A stretch of 64,000 bases of DNA from Hexactinellida sp. DTS-2022 (GCA_028753945.1 JAPNXP010000001.1:15862501-15926500); one strand, 5' to 3'. Positions 42,480-56,177 are shown, counted from the first letter of the stretch. Notes: a model not told the origin generated them from the sequence alone. Program-made: numbers and translations.

Positions 42480-45400
42480 GATTTATTAGCGAAAATCAAC
42501 ATTCCAGAGAATCAGATCAAGTGAGTTTCAACGATAATTGCTTAATTGACATATAAAAAACCCATTGTGATTTAATTTATAAGATTGCTAAATTGACATA
42601 CATATATGTTTATAAATTCTTCGATTTGATTGCAAAAACTAAAGTAAACTCGGTTATAATGTACCCCTTCGGCAAAAGAAAATAGGTCACACGACTGTAA
42701 GTACTAAGTTTACCCCACATATAATTACGTACATATTCAGTGGCAGCACAATCCAGTGCTGGACGTGCGGCAAGCTCTGTACTACTTTCTATACCGATAA
42801 ATTTATAAGTTTAGCATCTTCAAACTCATCGGATTAGCGAGAAAATCTGATGATCGGATCAGTAGTGTACTGTAAGGGGCGGCAAAAATCAATTTAAACT
42901 ATGTGTATATATTTATTCGTAATTTTACATTTGGTGCAACACAGATTCACCCCACAATGAGACAAATTCGGGTAACTAGTTTGACAATTATTTCCATAGA
43001 GAGAGACATTACTAATGTTGTGAATTTTGATAAAATTATCAATGGCTTTTAGGTATGAAATCAAGAAAATTTATTTATATATATGTAAATTGTATTAAAC
43101 GGTATTACTCACGCCTGGGCAGGGGGGGAATGATGTGACGGAGCCAAACTGGATCGAATTAATTGATTGAAATGCCCTGTATCAGTAAATTTTAGCATAG
43201 GGTCCTCGGACCCTCATTGACATTGTCATGTGATTTTATAATTTAATTTAATTATTAATATTTATTGTTTGGCATAGGATAATGTTATTTGCATATTAAT
43301 GGAAATAAAAAATAAAATCCCTTCCGCCGTCCGTATTTTCTGAAAAAATCAGGATGATAAACAATTAATTTATTTTACTCGGCCTTAGTAATTCTATCTG
43401 CATCAGCTCTGGGTACAGTTCAATGTGCCACGTGCTACGCTTCTGATAATGCATAGCTTGTGAATAAGTATGCAGATATAGCCATAGCTCTTAGTGTATA
43501 CTGAGTATAAGAATACTTAGATTAATAGGAGTCATAAAATACTAACGCTAATTCAACTGTAACAACAAACTCAAACAATAACAACAATTCAATAACACTG
43601 CTTGTAACGATCTACTACATTAGAAGTGAGATTTGTAAACAAACTGTGCCAATGTGAGTTTAAAATGTAGATATAATTGTCAGTTTTAAGTTAACAAGCC
43701 GTTTTCCTGGCTGTAGTGTGATTAAACTCTTTGTGGTTCCCTTGATAAAATCATTTCTGTACCCTTTCCGTCATCAAACTTGAAAATATATTTTAATGAA
43801 TCAATTATGATCAACTTGTAATGTTTTACTGTTCAGCTTAATTGGGTCATTTTTCGCTGTAGCAGAATTATAGTTAAAGTCTAGTAGAAAATGGAAGGAA
43901 TTTCAGGTTTACCATAATTCAAACTAGGCTAAGTACAACATGAAAGTTTTGGTTAATCGTGTCCATATTTGGTTACTCTAGGATATTATAAAATTTTGTT
44001 ATTTTGTATTATTAATTAAATTAAAGATTCTGTAAAATTCACGGTAAATGTGTCAAAGTTCTTACATAAATGTATGTAGGTATCACTCGTTTAGTGAATA
44101 TTATTGCACACAAGATAGCATATTTCGGTTTACTGGTCGCTTCACCGAACTACTACCTCTAAATGAACTATAGATATAGTTATCATTCGAGCTACCATAT
44201 AATTACTTGCTGTAAAAGAACGTAACTTGTAATACATTGAATGAGCTCACCAAAGTGTAGTACACTAAAATAATTATTGACATCGATACACTGTTAGTAT
44301 CAAAATATTCTACGTAATGAACTTTATAATTCCAGAATGTTCTTAGACAATTATTTCAACTTAGGGTTCATTAATTTATTCTCATTGAACTATATCGGCT
44401 TACAGAGACTAGTACAAACAACTCCAATAGAGTCCATAACATGCTTTTGAATTATAGCTATTCTAATTACTGCATTCCTATGAACCACAGCGTCACTAAG
44501 ATAATATTTTCCTAAATGCTGTAGACTATTCGATAAACAAGTGTATTTTCAATTCGTTTCATTGAGAAAGATAATTTAGCCGAACTGTGTTCCAAAGACT
44601 ATTAAATGTAAATTAATCCACTCTATTAAATTATCAAACAATCTCAACACATTTTGTCATCTATTATTTTTATGTTTATTGACATCATCTATACATTTAA
44701 TTTATGTCGATTATTGAATGCTGATTTGCAAAGTTGTAAATTGATTGAATATCACTTATGCCATGGACATTAATTATACAAAACTATAGAACAGAATTAC
44801 AATTGAGAGGATATTCCTGTATTATGAAATAACTACATTGTTACAAAGATTAATTTTTCAGTAAGAATTCATTCTATAGATGAACACTTGACTATTAATT
44901 TATGTTAAATAATTATTATTAACATTATATTATTGCTTGTATCTATTTGTAGAATAAAAGTATCCATCAATAACCGAGAATCGAGAATCAATTCATTCCA
45001 AATAACGCAGAACTAACAATTGACTGCTGTGAAGTATTATCTGAATACAAAGTGAGTTAGTATTTGCATTAGCTTCGGTCTCGTTGGCTTGCTATGAATC
45101 ATTCAATTGCTACATGCAGTGTCGCTTGTTCACAATTTGTTAATGAATTCTACAACAACTTTATTAATATTTCGGCCAATTTGGTGCCGTACAAACGTAA
45201 AGTAATTTAAAGTCATACGATATTTTTACACCCCTTTCTTATTCACGCTTTTACTATTTAGTAAACAAAAGTATTATAAAAGTATTATAAAAGTATTATA
45301 TGACACACATTAGTCAACTACATCCCCTTTGAAAAGGTTTATTGATATTAAAATTTTTACGAATTATTTTTAGAATCGACTCGATGAAACACTAACAAAC

Positions 45401-47356
45401 TCCGAGACGAACACACCACACATTCTGTATCAAGTGAGTTATTATTGAGTTGAGTACAGTGGATACCGGTTACCGAGTATTATAAGCAATAAGAACTTAA
45501 TATTCGTTTGAATTATTGAGATTCAGGAATTAAGAACATTCGATTATCGGGACATGTAACAGTTCAGTGGCGTTTACGATTATATTTCTCGCTACGGTTA
45601 ACCGCTTAACGGCCATTGGTACATAATAAATATAACATATATAACTTTTTATTTTACTATTGCTATAGACTAAGTGACACACGCTGTAAGTTTCTATTGA
45701 AATATAAATTAAGTGGACAACACTATGCAGTACATAATGGATATAGTGATAATGGTGATGACATGGTATTTTAGTCCAATTTATCAGTATATCCATTATA
45801 TCACTATAATCCACTGCATCTAATATATAACTGTATACATTGTCAATACTTATATTCTCATATTTATAATCAAATTCCTTATCTAATTCAACTCTAAGGA
45901 TATTTATACTGTAAAATAAGAAATTATGGGGGCCAATGAATGTCAAAATCCAATATTCTTTTATAATCTGTGTACAAATTACACTATATCCAATAATAAT
46001 ATCACTAAACCAATAAAATTTGTATGGGATTTACTCGGGGACACACCTAGAGCGACAAAATAATCACTAAAGAGTAATACGACTGAGTAATAATAAGTTA
46101 CAAGTTTTATTGCTAACGTTGTTATTACAACGGCTCATGGTTCTATACTGAATAATTCTCAGCAGTATATTACCTACCCCATATGTGCAATATTAGCCGA
46201 TACATTTCTTGATCCTTAGACACAATCTTGCCTAAATGGAATTAAAATTATAATACTCTGACAAATTTTGATAATTTTAATATTTTATACATTAAATACG
46301 CAATTGCACTTTATATATTTAACATACCATTAACCGATTAATGCAATCTGCAACCTCTAACCGATATTAGCAGCGGATAACCGATTCCTGCCTTGATGTA
46401 AGTAGTTTTATAATTAATTTTAAATTATATGGTAGAATTTCTTTACCATGGTTTTCTGATTTAATTCTGACGGTTTTGAAACAGTAAAACTTATCCCGGC
46501 TGTATCACTGTATTGTAGATCCATTTATGTTCTTAAATCCGGTTTAATTATACTCTATACAAGCTGTTTATCCACTGTATTGTATATATTGTGAATATAT
46601 TTATACCTGCCAACCGTGTAGGGATTCCATGGGAGTCCATGTATTTACTAAATTCCTCCATTTGTCAGTGGCATAGTTATACATATTGGCTTGTGCAAAT
46701 GAACTTTCCAGGAATCCTTGGACATGTTCCACCATAGAAACATATTGAAAGATATTCTTTAAATTAAAAGCCTTCGTAAACACATTCATTATGTCAGGGT
46801 TACACAAACTTTCATTTATATCAGGCCTCATAATCTTACAAAATTTTCCTCAGGCCGCAAACAACATCGAGAATTTTTTAGAAATATATAACAAAACTAT
46901 GATGTTGTTTTAATGCTAGAACTATACTAATTTCTAAACAAAAAGTGCATAAAAGAGTCTAGTACAGGCCAGATGAAAATTAGAAATGTCTCTCAGGCCA
47001 CACATAATACAAATTTCCTTTGGATTATCAGGCCACACATAAAGCCGCATGCGGCCTGAAAAACCTAGTTTACAGAACCCTGCATTATGTGATTACTATT
47101 AATGACATTGAGCCTGTATAGCAAGCAAGCGAATTTCAGAGCCTCGAGCCTGTAGAAATGTGTCTAGGGAATTCTTGGCATCCATTGAAGTGTCTTGACT
47201 AAGTTGGCAGGTGTTATATTTGATGCATATTAAACTTGTATTTTAAAGGTTAATGTGTTAACTAACTAATGATAGTAATAATTTTAATTTCGCTGCGAAT
47301 TTATCAGTTACAATGGGCTCAAATTTAGCTGAAATGTGTGCCATTAATATTTAATA
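42480..47356. other. Long gene-poor AT-rich stretch
   Basis: No gene that I can support. A 138-codon minus-strand frame at 45530-45946 has skewed composition and no recognisable domain. A 76-codon frame at 46601-46831 is likewise unassigned. Near 42645 and 45465 are single termini of Tigger-like MITEs ('aactcggttataatg' and 'cagtggataccggttac'). Confidence 0.5.
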
Positions 47357-47504
47357 CATTAGAACTCGGTTATAACGTATCCTCGGGAATAGTACTAACC
47401 GAGGTTACCCTCATAGAAATAAAACTGTTGTATGGATAAAAATAGAAGTACATACTATGGCAAAGTAGGTACTAATCCTGGCATGTTATAACAGAGTTCT
47501 ACTG
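47357..47504. mobile_element. Tc1/mariner (Tigger-like) MITE, 148 bp
   Basis: The left end CATTAGAACTCGGTTATAAC and the right end (inverse CAGTAGAACTCTGTTATAAC) are flanked by TA at 47355-47356 and 47505-47506. Confidence 0.7.
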
Positions 47505-47749
47505 TATACCCGTATTGATTAATTCTACTATCGAATGTATGTAAACAACATGTTGATTCAAGATTTAACATATTTAACTAAGTGCTAAATTTACAGTTAA
47601 ACTAAACAAGTAGAGAAAATAATCTAACGCTCATTCTAACAAAATACTAATGGAGTGGATAGCTATAACTAGTTCCGCACATATTAATATAGTATTTCAT
47701 ATTGAGCAAGAACTAAACGACCCTCCCTTGAATAATTATACTCTCTTAG

Positions 47750-50700
47750 TCTCTATTTCTGAGGGGAGGCCTCCTATCCCTATTGTATCTCCTCTGGTAT
47801 AGTCTGTCTGCATGGCTTCCTATTCGGTAGGGTCCTCTTAGCAATTCCGTTTCGTACACTTATCAAGTGTGCAACCTTGCTCCCTATCATTAACCTGGAT
47901 CCTACGTTAGCACCCAATCGCTCTTTGAAAGGATAATGCCAACAAAACAGGATTCTTCTGAACAATATTCATTTTTCAAAACAATTGTGACAATTAACTA
48001 TACGTTTGTTGTGGGAGGCTACATCTTTAATTGTTTCAATCCTGGAATTTGGCGTTGTGAGATTGAAATTAGCCTTTCTATTCACTGGGAATCGGGAATT
48101 GTTGACTTCTTGCAGCCATACTTGAGTAGTAACCTCAGTATCATAGTTCGGAACAGGAAAGTATCCAATGAAATAAAACAAGTTATCAGATCGAACAGTA
48201 TGTTGTTGTTTAACTTTTTAATGCACTCTGCATTTGGGTAGTCCAAAGGGAAATATCAACGTTATCCGAATGCATTCACATGTCATCTAAATAGGGATGG
48301 TAATCTCATCTCCACTTAAATCTTCATCCTTGAGCCTCTTGTATATCGCGTGTCTCCTACAAAGACATAATGCCACACTGCTCTCGTTGCGAGAAAAGAA
48401 TTTTTAAGTTGAATACGTCAAGTTTGAAGAATTGCACAGGTCCGTATATTATGCACAGTCTTTTGAGTTCGGCATAAGCACGCATCTTCGTTGTTGAATC
48501 GCGGTCCATGGCCACTGGCCAGTGATTCCCTTCGAGCGCTCTGATTCACTGGATGAGAACTCCTGGTGTAGAATCCATGTTTTCCATTGAATTGATGGAT
48601 GGTGTCTTTGGGCGAATACCCTGGAATATCCATCCAAAGGTTTGTATATTCGGCTAGCTCGGGTATTAACTGGGAGTTTTAGTCATAAATTGCTGTGGTT
48701 GTTGCATTCAGCACAGAGTTACCAGTAACTGAGTCCAGGATTTCGGTTTTCCTCTAAAGTAAGAAAGCAAACCCAATTCTCTTGGTGTCTATCTCTCCCA
48801 GTTCTCCATCAACAGCTCTCCTGCTGAAGCAGGCAACAAGGAATTTGTTTGCTTTTCCTGTCCCTTCTCTCCATCATAGATTTTATCGACGCTGACTGGG
48901 AAGATATGCTTCCATTCACCTATTCTGATTCCTTCGGTGAGTAGGAATTATTGATGCAGCACACATCATTGTACTATCCTAGAAATTGTGCTTAGTTAGT
49001 ACAATATTTCGGATAATGTATTAGTTCAATAACTCATCTAACACATTAATGATCCTAATAGTCTAGTGCATAAATATACAACAAGTAACTAATAGTATAG
49101 TCTAGAATACTCAGAGTATTTCATTACAACCCTCCCCTCTACGTTGTTGGACGATCTAATCTGACTGGACTGATCAAGAGGCTTGCTTGTTCTGTTGGAC
49201 CGACGCAAGGGTTGCGTCTGCTCTTCCATTTGAAACTCTCCTCACCGGTTCTCCATTGGGTCAGGATTTGGTTATACGAATTCATGTGGGGTGGAAACAG
49301 TCCAACGAGAGTCCCTCTTGTATTCCTTGAAACTGTAGATGATCTATAGTGGGCGTACCATCGCCCATTCTTTAACCTAACATATAATCACTGGGAAACA
49401 CATCTGTCGTGAACAAGACTAGCGAACCACTTCGTATGAGGAGAAATAACCCAAATTATATTGTCATGTCCTCCTTTTGAACTTCTCAATTGTTAGCCAC
49501 TTGATTTTTACCCGAGAGAAGCTTAAATGTAACTTGAGCTTCCTGTCCATCATGTGCACCTTGTGTGATATCCCTGTAGAGTTGTGAGGCTTAGTACTGT
49601 AGTTAAAGTCAATTTGGAAACCATTGTCTCTATAGAACCTGTGTTTGTTTTCTTAATGGCCTCTATGAATGTTGTACTAACTTTTAACTTGGCTGTTAGG
49701 AAGAGGGGTAATATTGCGCTGCCCGCTTTTCCCAATGCCGTTTCGCTCGGTAATGTCGCAAATACTGTGCTTGTAAATTCTTTCCCATTATCCACATTAA
49801 GTTATCCGGAAGCACATGAGTGGAATAATTATCCGAAACTTCTCAACTGTGGTTGCTGAGGTCACTACTGCACTTCCATGCATTAAAATTCGTATCTACG
49901 TACTACTACTAATCGTACATTTTCTATTTGAGTTTTAATCATGCATCCGTGTCCAGGTGTACAGGGCAGTTCCCAAGGGTGTAAGGGAACCTTTGGCGGT
50001 GAATGTCCTGGAGCCTGTCATATTTGACATCCTTGAGATACCTGGATGTCTTTCATGAAGTATGTCACTACGGCTTCGCGTCCTATTGGAGGCACCACTA
50101 TCTTGTTGTCCCAGAGGAAACAGCCATGTTGTACGGTCAATTTACCACTTCTAGTTATACATTCGGACGGAAAATAGCATTCCTCGGACCAAATAGTCCG
50201 CCCCAATTATAACTCGGGTAGTTAGTGTGATAATACTTGATGTCGATCAATCGATTTTTGCTCCGAATGCAAATGGGACAATCTAATATACTCCATCATC
50301 AAAATTATTTCATTCGGTAAGGAACAAAATTTGATGCTTCGTATATGTGTAGACGGCTCTAAAAATCTACTTGTCCATTTAATTCCTTCTTCTGAACTGA
50401 TCCGGTAACTGTACGCTCCCAATAATAGTGCACACCTTGTAATATTGCCGACGATAACCAGCTTGTAAAAGGGCTGTCCTAGAGAAGTGATGAAACTTTT
50501 TACATGCAAGTTTGGGTGTTAATGGTAGCTAATATATATGCATGATCTTGTTCAAGGTCGGAAAGGAAATCGTTGATAAGGGGAAATGCTTGTATAGACT
50601 TGTGCATACCGGTTAACCATCACCTTATAGCTCCACAAACTCGTATTGACCAGTTACATTTCACAATCGGAACAATTGGTGCTGCCCAGTCGGAATAATA

Positions 50701-51350
50701 TACCAGTTCTATAACTCCTTGAGTTACTAGTCGTTCATGTCCACTTTCACCTTTTTCTGAAGCGAAAGTGTTACTGTTCTTGCATCGTAGTACTTTTGGA
50801 AAAGCTGTCGGTATGATGGCAATAATCGCATTGCCACCTGTCGTACAAACGAATTCTTTTTAAATAATGTACCAGAAGTTCCTGGAGTTAATCTATTATA
50901 CGAACCTGGCAGAGTTCTGTCCAACGCAGTTTGATAGCAAATCTGAGATAAAAGAGCTTTAGAGAATCCTGAGTTTCTGTTCCCACCTCCTGTCTGTTGG
51001 ACTCTTCATGAATTGGATTGCATCCGCTTCGGGTGTCCATCAAAGGAGAAGTTGATATGTGGATTGATTTTAGTTCCTTGGCCAAGTGAATATTCATGAT
51101 CGAAAGCCCATTCTATGGCATATCTGGCTGCTAAAATAATCATCTTTTTCATGTCATCGTACATCTCACAAACCAGGAGATCGCGTAACATATCATGAAG
51201 GCTATCCCCAAATTGACAATGTAGGATATTTTCTCATTCGCATTTACTTAAGCTACCACTAATTCCTCTTGCTTTGGGATCGAGAGTTGTAGGTGATACT
51301 TGAAGAATCAGCGATAGCTTCCGTTCGACGTCCGTGTTTCACCAACTAAA
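47750..51350 (-). pseudogene. Ty3/Gypsy LTR retrotransposon relic
   Basis: Minus-strand pieces occur in pol order. A gag-like segment 'MLRDLLVCEMYDD' lies near 51150. Reverse transcriptase entry 'HERLVTQGVIELVYYSDWAA' (50690-50760) is followed by 'PIVPIVK' and 'FPLINDFLSDLEQDHAY' (about 50545-50595). The H2C2 lead-in 'GCFLWDNKIVVPPIGREAV' is near 50080-50140. The integrase core 'DNGKEFTS' is near 49780, and 'YNSTGISHKVHMMDRKLKL' near 49540. Purine-rich minus-strand sequence at about 49128-49142 could be a polypurine tract, followed by a possible LTR start. Stops and frameshifts are everywhere. A second, older piece may lie at 47780-48640. No pair of LTRs was confirmed. Confidence 0.7.
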
Positions 51351-52102
51351 CAATGTCTGCAAAGGTTTGTTCGTTTATTTCTCAGAAACACAGGGTTCTA
51401 TACTATTAGTGGTTTGTAGTCCCCAGACACAGAGGACGATTGCATACGTTTTGAATATCAAGTGGCAATTAGTGTTGCATTCCTTTGTGGGTGTATTACC
51501 GCCTGATTTGATGCAACAAAGTCTGTAGTAAGTTAGTGCAGTTAGTATGTCGTGACTGTGAGTCAGTGGGAGGGAAATAATATGTGTATTAAGCTAGGCA
51601 ATAGTTAACTAAACAACCGAATAATCAATAATCATATTTAAGTAATGTAATAAAAGTATAACAATCATATTACCTAAGAGCATGTATAGTGTGATAACAC
51701 GACTGTATAGTCATCCAGGTGCGTGTCTCCGCGGCCCCAGGGGATCCATAGATCCCCGATTGGTGCTCCACTCAATTAATTCGGAAGAATGCCCAGATCA
51801 AATAAAGGTAAAGTAAACTGTAGTATGAATAGGCAATATTACTAAATAAGTACTTATTTTCATCTTTACCGAATTGGTATAGCATCCGTTGTGTATCGAG
51901 GAGTGTAAAAATATTATGACTGTTATTAATTACTTAAAATAACGAAATCAAAAGATAATAATGTGAGAAATATTGTTGTTTAAAAGCGCGATTTATTCAA
52001 GTTCCTCTTAAGCGTCACGTCCCAATAAATGGCGCACATTTATAGAGACATATTCAATTAGGAGAGACATTTGTATTCCAATATCTCTTATTTATAGTTA
52101 AA
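51351..52102. other. Intergenic upstream of the NLR gene
   Basis: No gene is supported. Positions 51715-51785 are a GC-rich patch. No strong core promoter element is obvious before ATG 52103. Confidence 0.5.
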
Positions 52103-55100
52103 ATGGAGAAAGTGAATATTGCGGAACTTAAGTCTATGAACGAACTTGCAAAAACGCTAACGCCAGAGAATGTCCGCACGTTGCAAGACATACTCGGGAT
52201 TCCGTCCGGAATTGTGAAACGAACTGGAACAAATCCATACGATTTCATTAATTCGTTGAAATTCAGATTCGGCGCTTTGGATCCCAAAATATTCCACAAA
52301 GCGCTAGAAACCATAGGGAGATCCGACCTTATACTAATAGCCAATAAGATCGACTGGCTCAACGTCACCTTCGCAGGGCCTACAACCAAAAGGGATAGCT
52401 CCCCATCAGTAGAATCATTCGTAACCTTACTCAGAAATGAAATTACCAATGACCAATGGAAAATGATATTAGGCGTTGGAACGTCGCAAGAGGTTTCGAC
52501 AGAAATAGAATTCGATTCAGCATTTAAGTTGTGCGTTGAGGGAGGTTTGATCAGCCAAAATATGGAAAGTTTAAGCGAAATGATGCAAGCTGTAGATCGT
52601 GAGGATCTAGCTAAAGAGATGAGAAAGTATTCACCAATATTTACTAATATAAATGCATCCGAATTCCAAAGCAAAATGATAGTAGAATTGCAATCCAATG
52701 AAACTGAGGATCAAGAAGACTGGGTGAATAGATTGAGAGAGTATACAGTCCAGCAAATTGTAAATGTGTACATACACTTTGATGATGAGGAGAGCACCAA
52801 ATTGGAATCCGTCTATACACCACTAACCATTGTGGAAGAGGAAATAATGAGAGTTAAGGAAAATGAAGAGACCAGCTTAAACGAAATTGCATTCCTAAGG
52901 TCCATGAACCAAAAAGATAAGGCATTGAAAGTGGTTAACTTCATTTCCATTATATCGCAGCGTGACCCGACTGAACCCAAAGTATATTGCCTGATAGGGA
53001 ATCCTGGTTGTGGCAAAACATTCCTATGCAAATACCTAGCCCTCCAGTATGGAAATGGCATACACACTAATTTCAGCTACGTTATATCGATACAGTGTCG
53101 CAGTGTGGAATGGCATGTCATGGAGAAAACGAGACAAGACGCCGAGAAGGAAATCGACCAAGAATTCATCCAAAAATGGTTTTCATATGCAATGCCAATG
53201 GGCATTAAATGGTCGAAATCCCTTGCGAAACATCTGACAAAGACAGGAGGAGAAGGTCTCCTATTAATCATTGACGGGGTGGATGAATTCATCAAGGATG
53301 TTCCATTCGAAACGACACTGTTGTACTTCCTGCTGCAGAAACGTGTGCTTAACCGCGCAACACTACTCGTGACCAGCAGGCCCGGCGCATGGAATGACAT
53401 CAGAGAGGAACACGGTCAGGCCTTGAGCGTGGACTCCAGCTTCCAGGTGCTGGGGTTCTCTCCCCCAGACAGAGACAGTTACTTTGAGAAGAGGATTAGC
53501 ACGGTTGATAAACTGAGAGACACCAAGGAGCTGTTCTTCCGACACGATGAAATTAATCAGTTGTCACTAGTGCCAGTTAACGCTAGTCTCTTCTCGTCGC
53601 TATTTAACGCCACAAACAACATTCTATCTCAGACACTGACACATCTCTACTCCGCACTGATTGTGTACATAATAAGGCGGCAATTGCATCGCATGGGACT
53701 GAAGCGACTAACGCGGGTAGAGCGCATGGCACAATTCCATCCATCCATCCTAGCCTGCATAGACTGCATAGGAAAGGAAGCCTACGAAGGCATATTCCAC
53801 AGGGAGCTCAGCTGCAGAGAAGAGGATGTGTCGATTCGCGTAGACTCCCGAGACTACAAGACTGAGCGACTAGGCATTATGCAGGTGCAAGTGAAGGTTC
53901 TAAAGCTAGGCCAGAAAGTGAATGTTTGGACCTTTGCTCACTTGACACTGCAGGAATACATTGCTGCAGTGCATCTTAGCAACAAGACATGGACAGTGGA
54001 ATGCATAATAGTTCGATTCATCGTGAGTAGTGAGGAGGTGTTCGCAATGTATAGGATGGTAGTGAGGTTCCTATGCGGTCTGCTATCGGATAGAGCTGCC
54101 TGTCTCATGCCCATTATCTGTGGGAATATCATACCCGATACAATGCCACTAATCGGTATACCTATGGTAGATCAACTCAGATACTTAAGAGAAATAATCG
54201 ATGTCTCTGACTGGAGTCAATTTACTCAAGTCTATCTACACATTAGTACACTAATAGTAGAAACTAACTCTCGCTCAATGAAATACTATTTCGAATGTTT
54301 AATTACTCGGTTGGCAGAACATGTGAACTTCATTTTCGATAAATCTATACTACCAAATGAATTCCATTCTTTTCTGCAGTCACTGAATTACTTCTGCCAA
54401 ATAGAAATCCTATATATAGACACATATCTAATCATTCCTAACCAGTTCAGTCTACTACTGCGTCAGCTCTCCTCCTGCAGCCTACACTACCTAGCCATTA
54501 CATTCCATGGAACAGATACATATACAATCCAATCGTATACGAGCCTCCTATTTTCTGCTGATACACCAATTAACTATAAGATCAGTATTAGCCTCTATAA
54601 GTGTGATCTAACAGAGAGTCTGCATTCCAATCCTCTCTTCCTAACAACAAGCAATACATTGATTGGAAGCATTAAGTTATACCAATCCGCAATATCCAAT
54701 GAAATGCTGACACATTTGATCAATCAGTTTGCTAGCATTGAGAATCTATTCTATAGACCCAAATCAGATGATTCTGATTGGTCTATTCTGCTGCCACTGA
54801 TATCCAACAACAGAGCTATTAATGGGCTGTGCATATGGGATCCTAAATCATACCTGCCAGAAACAACAGACATACTATCAGGCCTCTCCTCCCTGGAAGA
54901 GTTAAACTGGTGCAATAAGGATCCCTACGCTGCCCTACCTAACCTACAGACTAACAACAGTCTCAGTTATCTATCGCTAGTAGCATCTGGTGAGCCTCCT
55001 CTTAGGGAGAATTACCATGATCTTCTCATAAACTTAATTGCTAATAATAACACTTCATTGAGGGAAATACGCTTGTTTAGTTTACCATCAGTCGGATTGA

Positions 55101-55504
55101 ATAGCTGTACTAGCATCTTATCCCCAATTCAGTCCTGTTGTAATCTGGTATCACTAACGCTATGCGCTATTCCATTCACCTCAGATGATATCAGCTGCTG
55201 GGACACTGCTATCCCCTATCTTCAGTCTCTTGTGGTATTGATTCTCCTTATTATCCCCTTGCAGGACACAGGACTAATGGAACTGTGCAAGAGTCTGTAC
55301 AAACACCCAGCTATTCGTAGCTTAATGATCTGCTATTGCAAACTAACTTCCGACTCGTGTGAGCCTATTTTCATGCTTATCCACACACTCCCGTATCTAC
55401 GCCTACTTACGCTACACAAGCCTGAGCTCTCTCTCCCCCGTCCCAGCCCGCTACAGCTACTCCAGCAAACTGCAGAGCTATTCTCTGTTGAAGTGGAACT
55501 GTGA
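52103..55504 (+). CDS. NLR immune receptor: two death-fold-like domains, NACHT, LRR, 1,133 aa
   Basis: This single-exon gene encodes a cytosolic pattern-recognition or regulated-death receptor of the NLR type. Two N-terminal helical modules look like death-effector-type folds: residues about 10-86 ('FINSLKFRFGALD' ending 'IGRSDLILIANKI') and about 100-177 ('FKLCVEGGLIS' ending 'VDREDLAKEMRKY'). Both end in the R.DL pattern usual in DEDs. The NACHT ATPase follows: Walker A GNPGCGKT at 299-306, Walker B LLLIIDGVDEF at 386-396, sensor 'LLVTSRPG' at 421-428, and the winged-helix/HD2 phrase 'FAHLTLQEYIAAVHLS' at 611-626. Residues about 720-1125 are leucine-rich with roughly 28-residue periodicity, consistent with LRRs. 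Sponges and cnidarians have expanded families of this architecture. Ligand and partners are unknown. The isolated tandem DED assignment needs a profile search. Confidence 0.88.
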   Translation: MEKVNIAELKSMNELAKTLTPENVRTLQDILGIPSGIVKRTGTNPYDFINSLKFRFGALDPKIFHKALETIGRSDLILIANKIDWLNVTFAGPTTKRDSSPSVESFVTLLRNEITNDQWKMILGVGTSQEVSTEIEFDSAFKLCVEGGLISQNMESLSEMMQAVDREDLAKEMRKYSPIFTNINASEFQSKMIVELQSNETEDQEDWVNRLREYTVQQIVNVYIHFDDEESTKLESVYTPLTIVEEEIMRVKENEETSLNEIAFLRSMNQKDKALKVVNFISIISQRDPTEPKVYCLIGNPGCGKTFLCKYLALQYGNGIHTNFSYVISIQCRSVEWHVMEKTRQDAEKEIDQEFIQKWFSYAMPMGIKWSKSLAKHLTKTGGEGLLLIIDGVDEFIKDVPFETTLLYFLLQKRVLNRATLLVTSRPGAWNDIREEHGQALSVDSSFQVLGFSPPDRDSYFEKRISTVDKLRDTKELFFRHDEINQLSLVPVNASLFSSLFNATNNILSQTLTHLYSALIVYIIRRQLHRMGLKRLTRVERMAQFHPSILACIDCIGKEAYEGIFHRELSCREEDVSIRVDSRDYKTERLGIMQVQVKVLKLGQKVNVWTFAHLTLQEYIAAVHLSNKTWTVECIIVRFIVSSEEVFAMYRMVVRFLCGLLSDRAACLMPIICGNIIPDTMPLIGIPMVDQLRYLREIIDVSDWSQFTQVYLHISTLIVETNSRSMKYYFECLITRLAEHVNFIFDKSILPNEFHSFLQSLNYFCQIEILYIDTYLIIPNQFSLLLRQLSSCSLHYLAITFHGTDTYTIQSYTSLLFSADTPINYKISISLYKCDLTESLHSNPLFLTTSNTLIGSIKLYQSAISNEMLTHLINQFASIENLFYRPKSDDSDWSILLPLISNNRAINGLCIWDPKSYLPETTDILSGLSSLEELNWCNKDPYAALPNLQTNNSLSYLSLVASGEPPLRENYHDLLINLIANNNTSLREIRLFSLPSVGLNSCTSILSPIQSCCNLVSLTLCAIPFTSDDISCWDTAIPYLQSLVVLILLIIPLQDTGLMELCKSLYKHPAIRSLMICYCKLTSDSCEPIFMLIHTLPYLRLLTLHKPELSLPRPSPLQLLQQTAELFSVEVEL

Positions 55505-56177
55505 GGAGATACTGATGATGTGAGTACACATCCTCCCAATCTAGTTATTCTAGTTCTGATTGTGTTTTGTGTATACAAACTCTATAGATATAGAAATGTT
55601 TTAGATTTCTGTTTATTTCTGTTTTATTAATTAATTAATCACAGTGTAATTCAATTATCACATAGAAAAGGGGCATATAGGAATTTATTGCACTAATATT
55701 ATCTCTAAATTGTGAAATCCAATTATAATTTATATTTTCGTCACATAATTATTGTGTGCATTCGCATGTTAAAATTACATTCTTATTATCCACTTATTTA
55801 TATGATCTAAAAATTATACAAGGAATGAAGTATTTAACCTCAACACCGAATTTATAAGGCATTTTACTCTATTATTCTTTAAGAGCGCTAATTATCTTTT
55901 CTATGTTAGGTATTCTATTCGCACAAAGTTACAGATATTATATTAGTGAAAGTGTTTAGTGAACCTTTGGTGCAGTACACCCTCGCTAATCCGAACTGAC
56001 CTGTTACAATTCAATAAATCTGTTCCGATTAGTGAAAATAATTTGGATTAGTTATACACTCAAAAACCCCTGAGAGCACCTCTCTCTATACGGTACACTT
56101 GTTGCTGTAGAGCCACACTACGTATATATGGAATTATTTAATTAAATATTAATGCAGTTCTATGACATAATTAACTA
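55505..56177. other. Intergenic downstream of the NLR
   Basis: No gene. Near 55976-56080, 'cagtacaccctcgctaatcc' with an inverse-like 'ggattagttatacac' may be a small MITE; its terminus recurs at 9778-9830. Confidence 0.5.

Noticed and set aside
42843-42860. Second CTGATGA as a ribozyme candidate ('aatctgatgatcggatc')
   Set aside because: No helix II followed by GAAA and no NUH partner at the right distance.
45530-45946. 138-codon minus-strand frame
   Set aside because: Low-complexity Tyr/His/Ile-rich composition in AT-rich DNA, with no homology I recognise and no support from context.
46601-46831. 76-codon minus-strand frame beginning 'MRPDINESLCNPDIMNVFTK'
   Set aside because: It looks protein-like but is short, isolated and unrecognised; not enough for a gene call.
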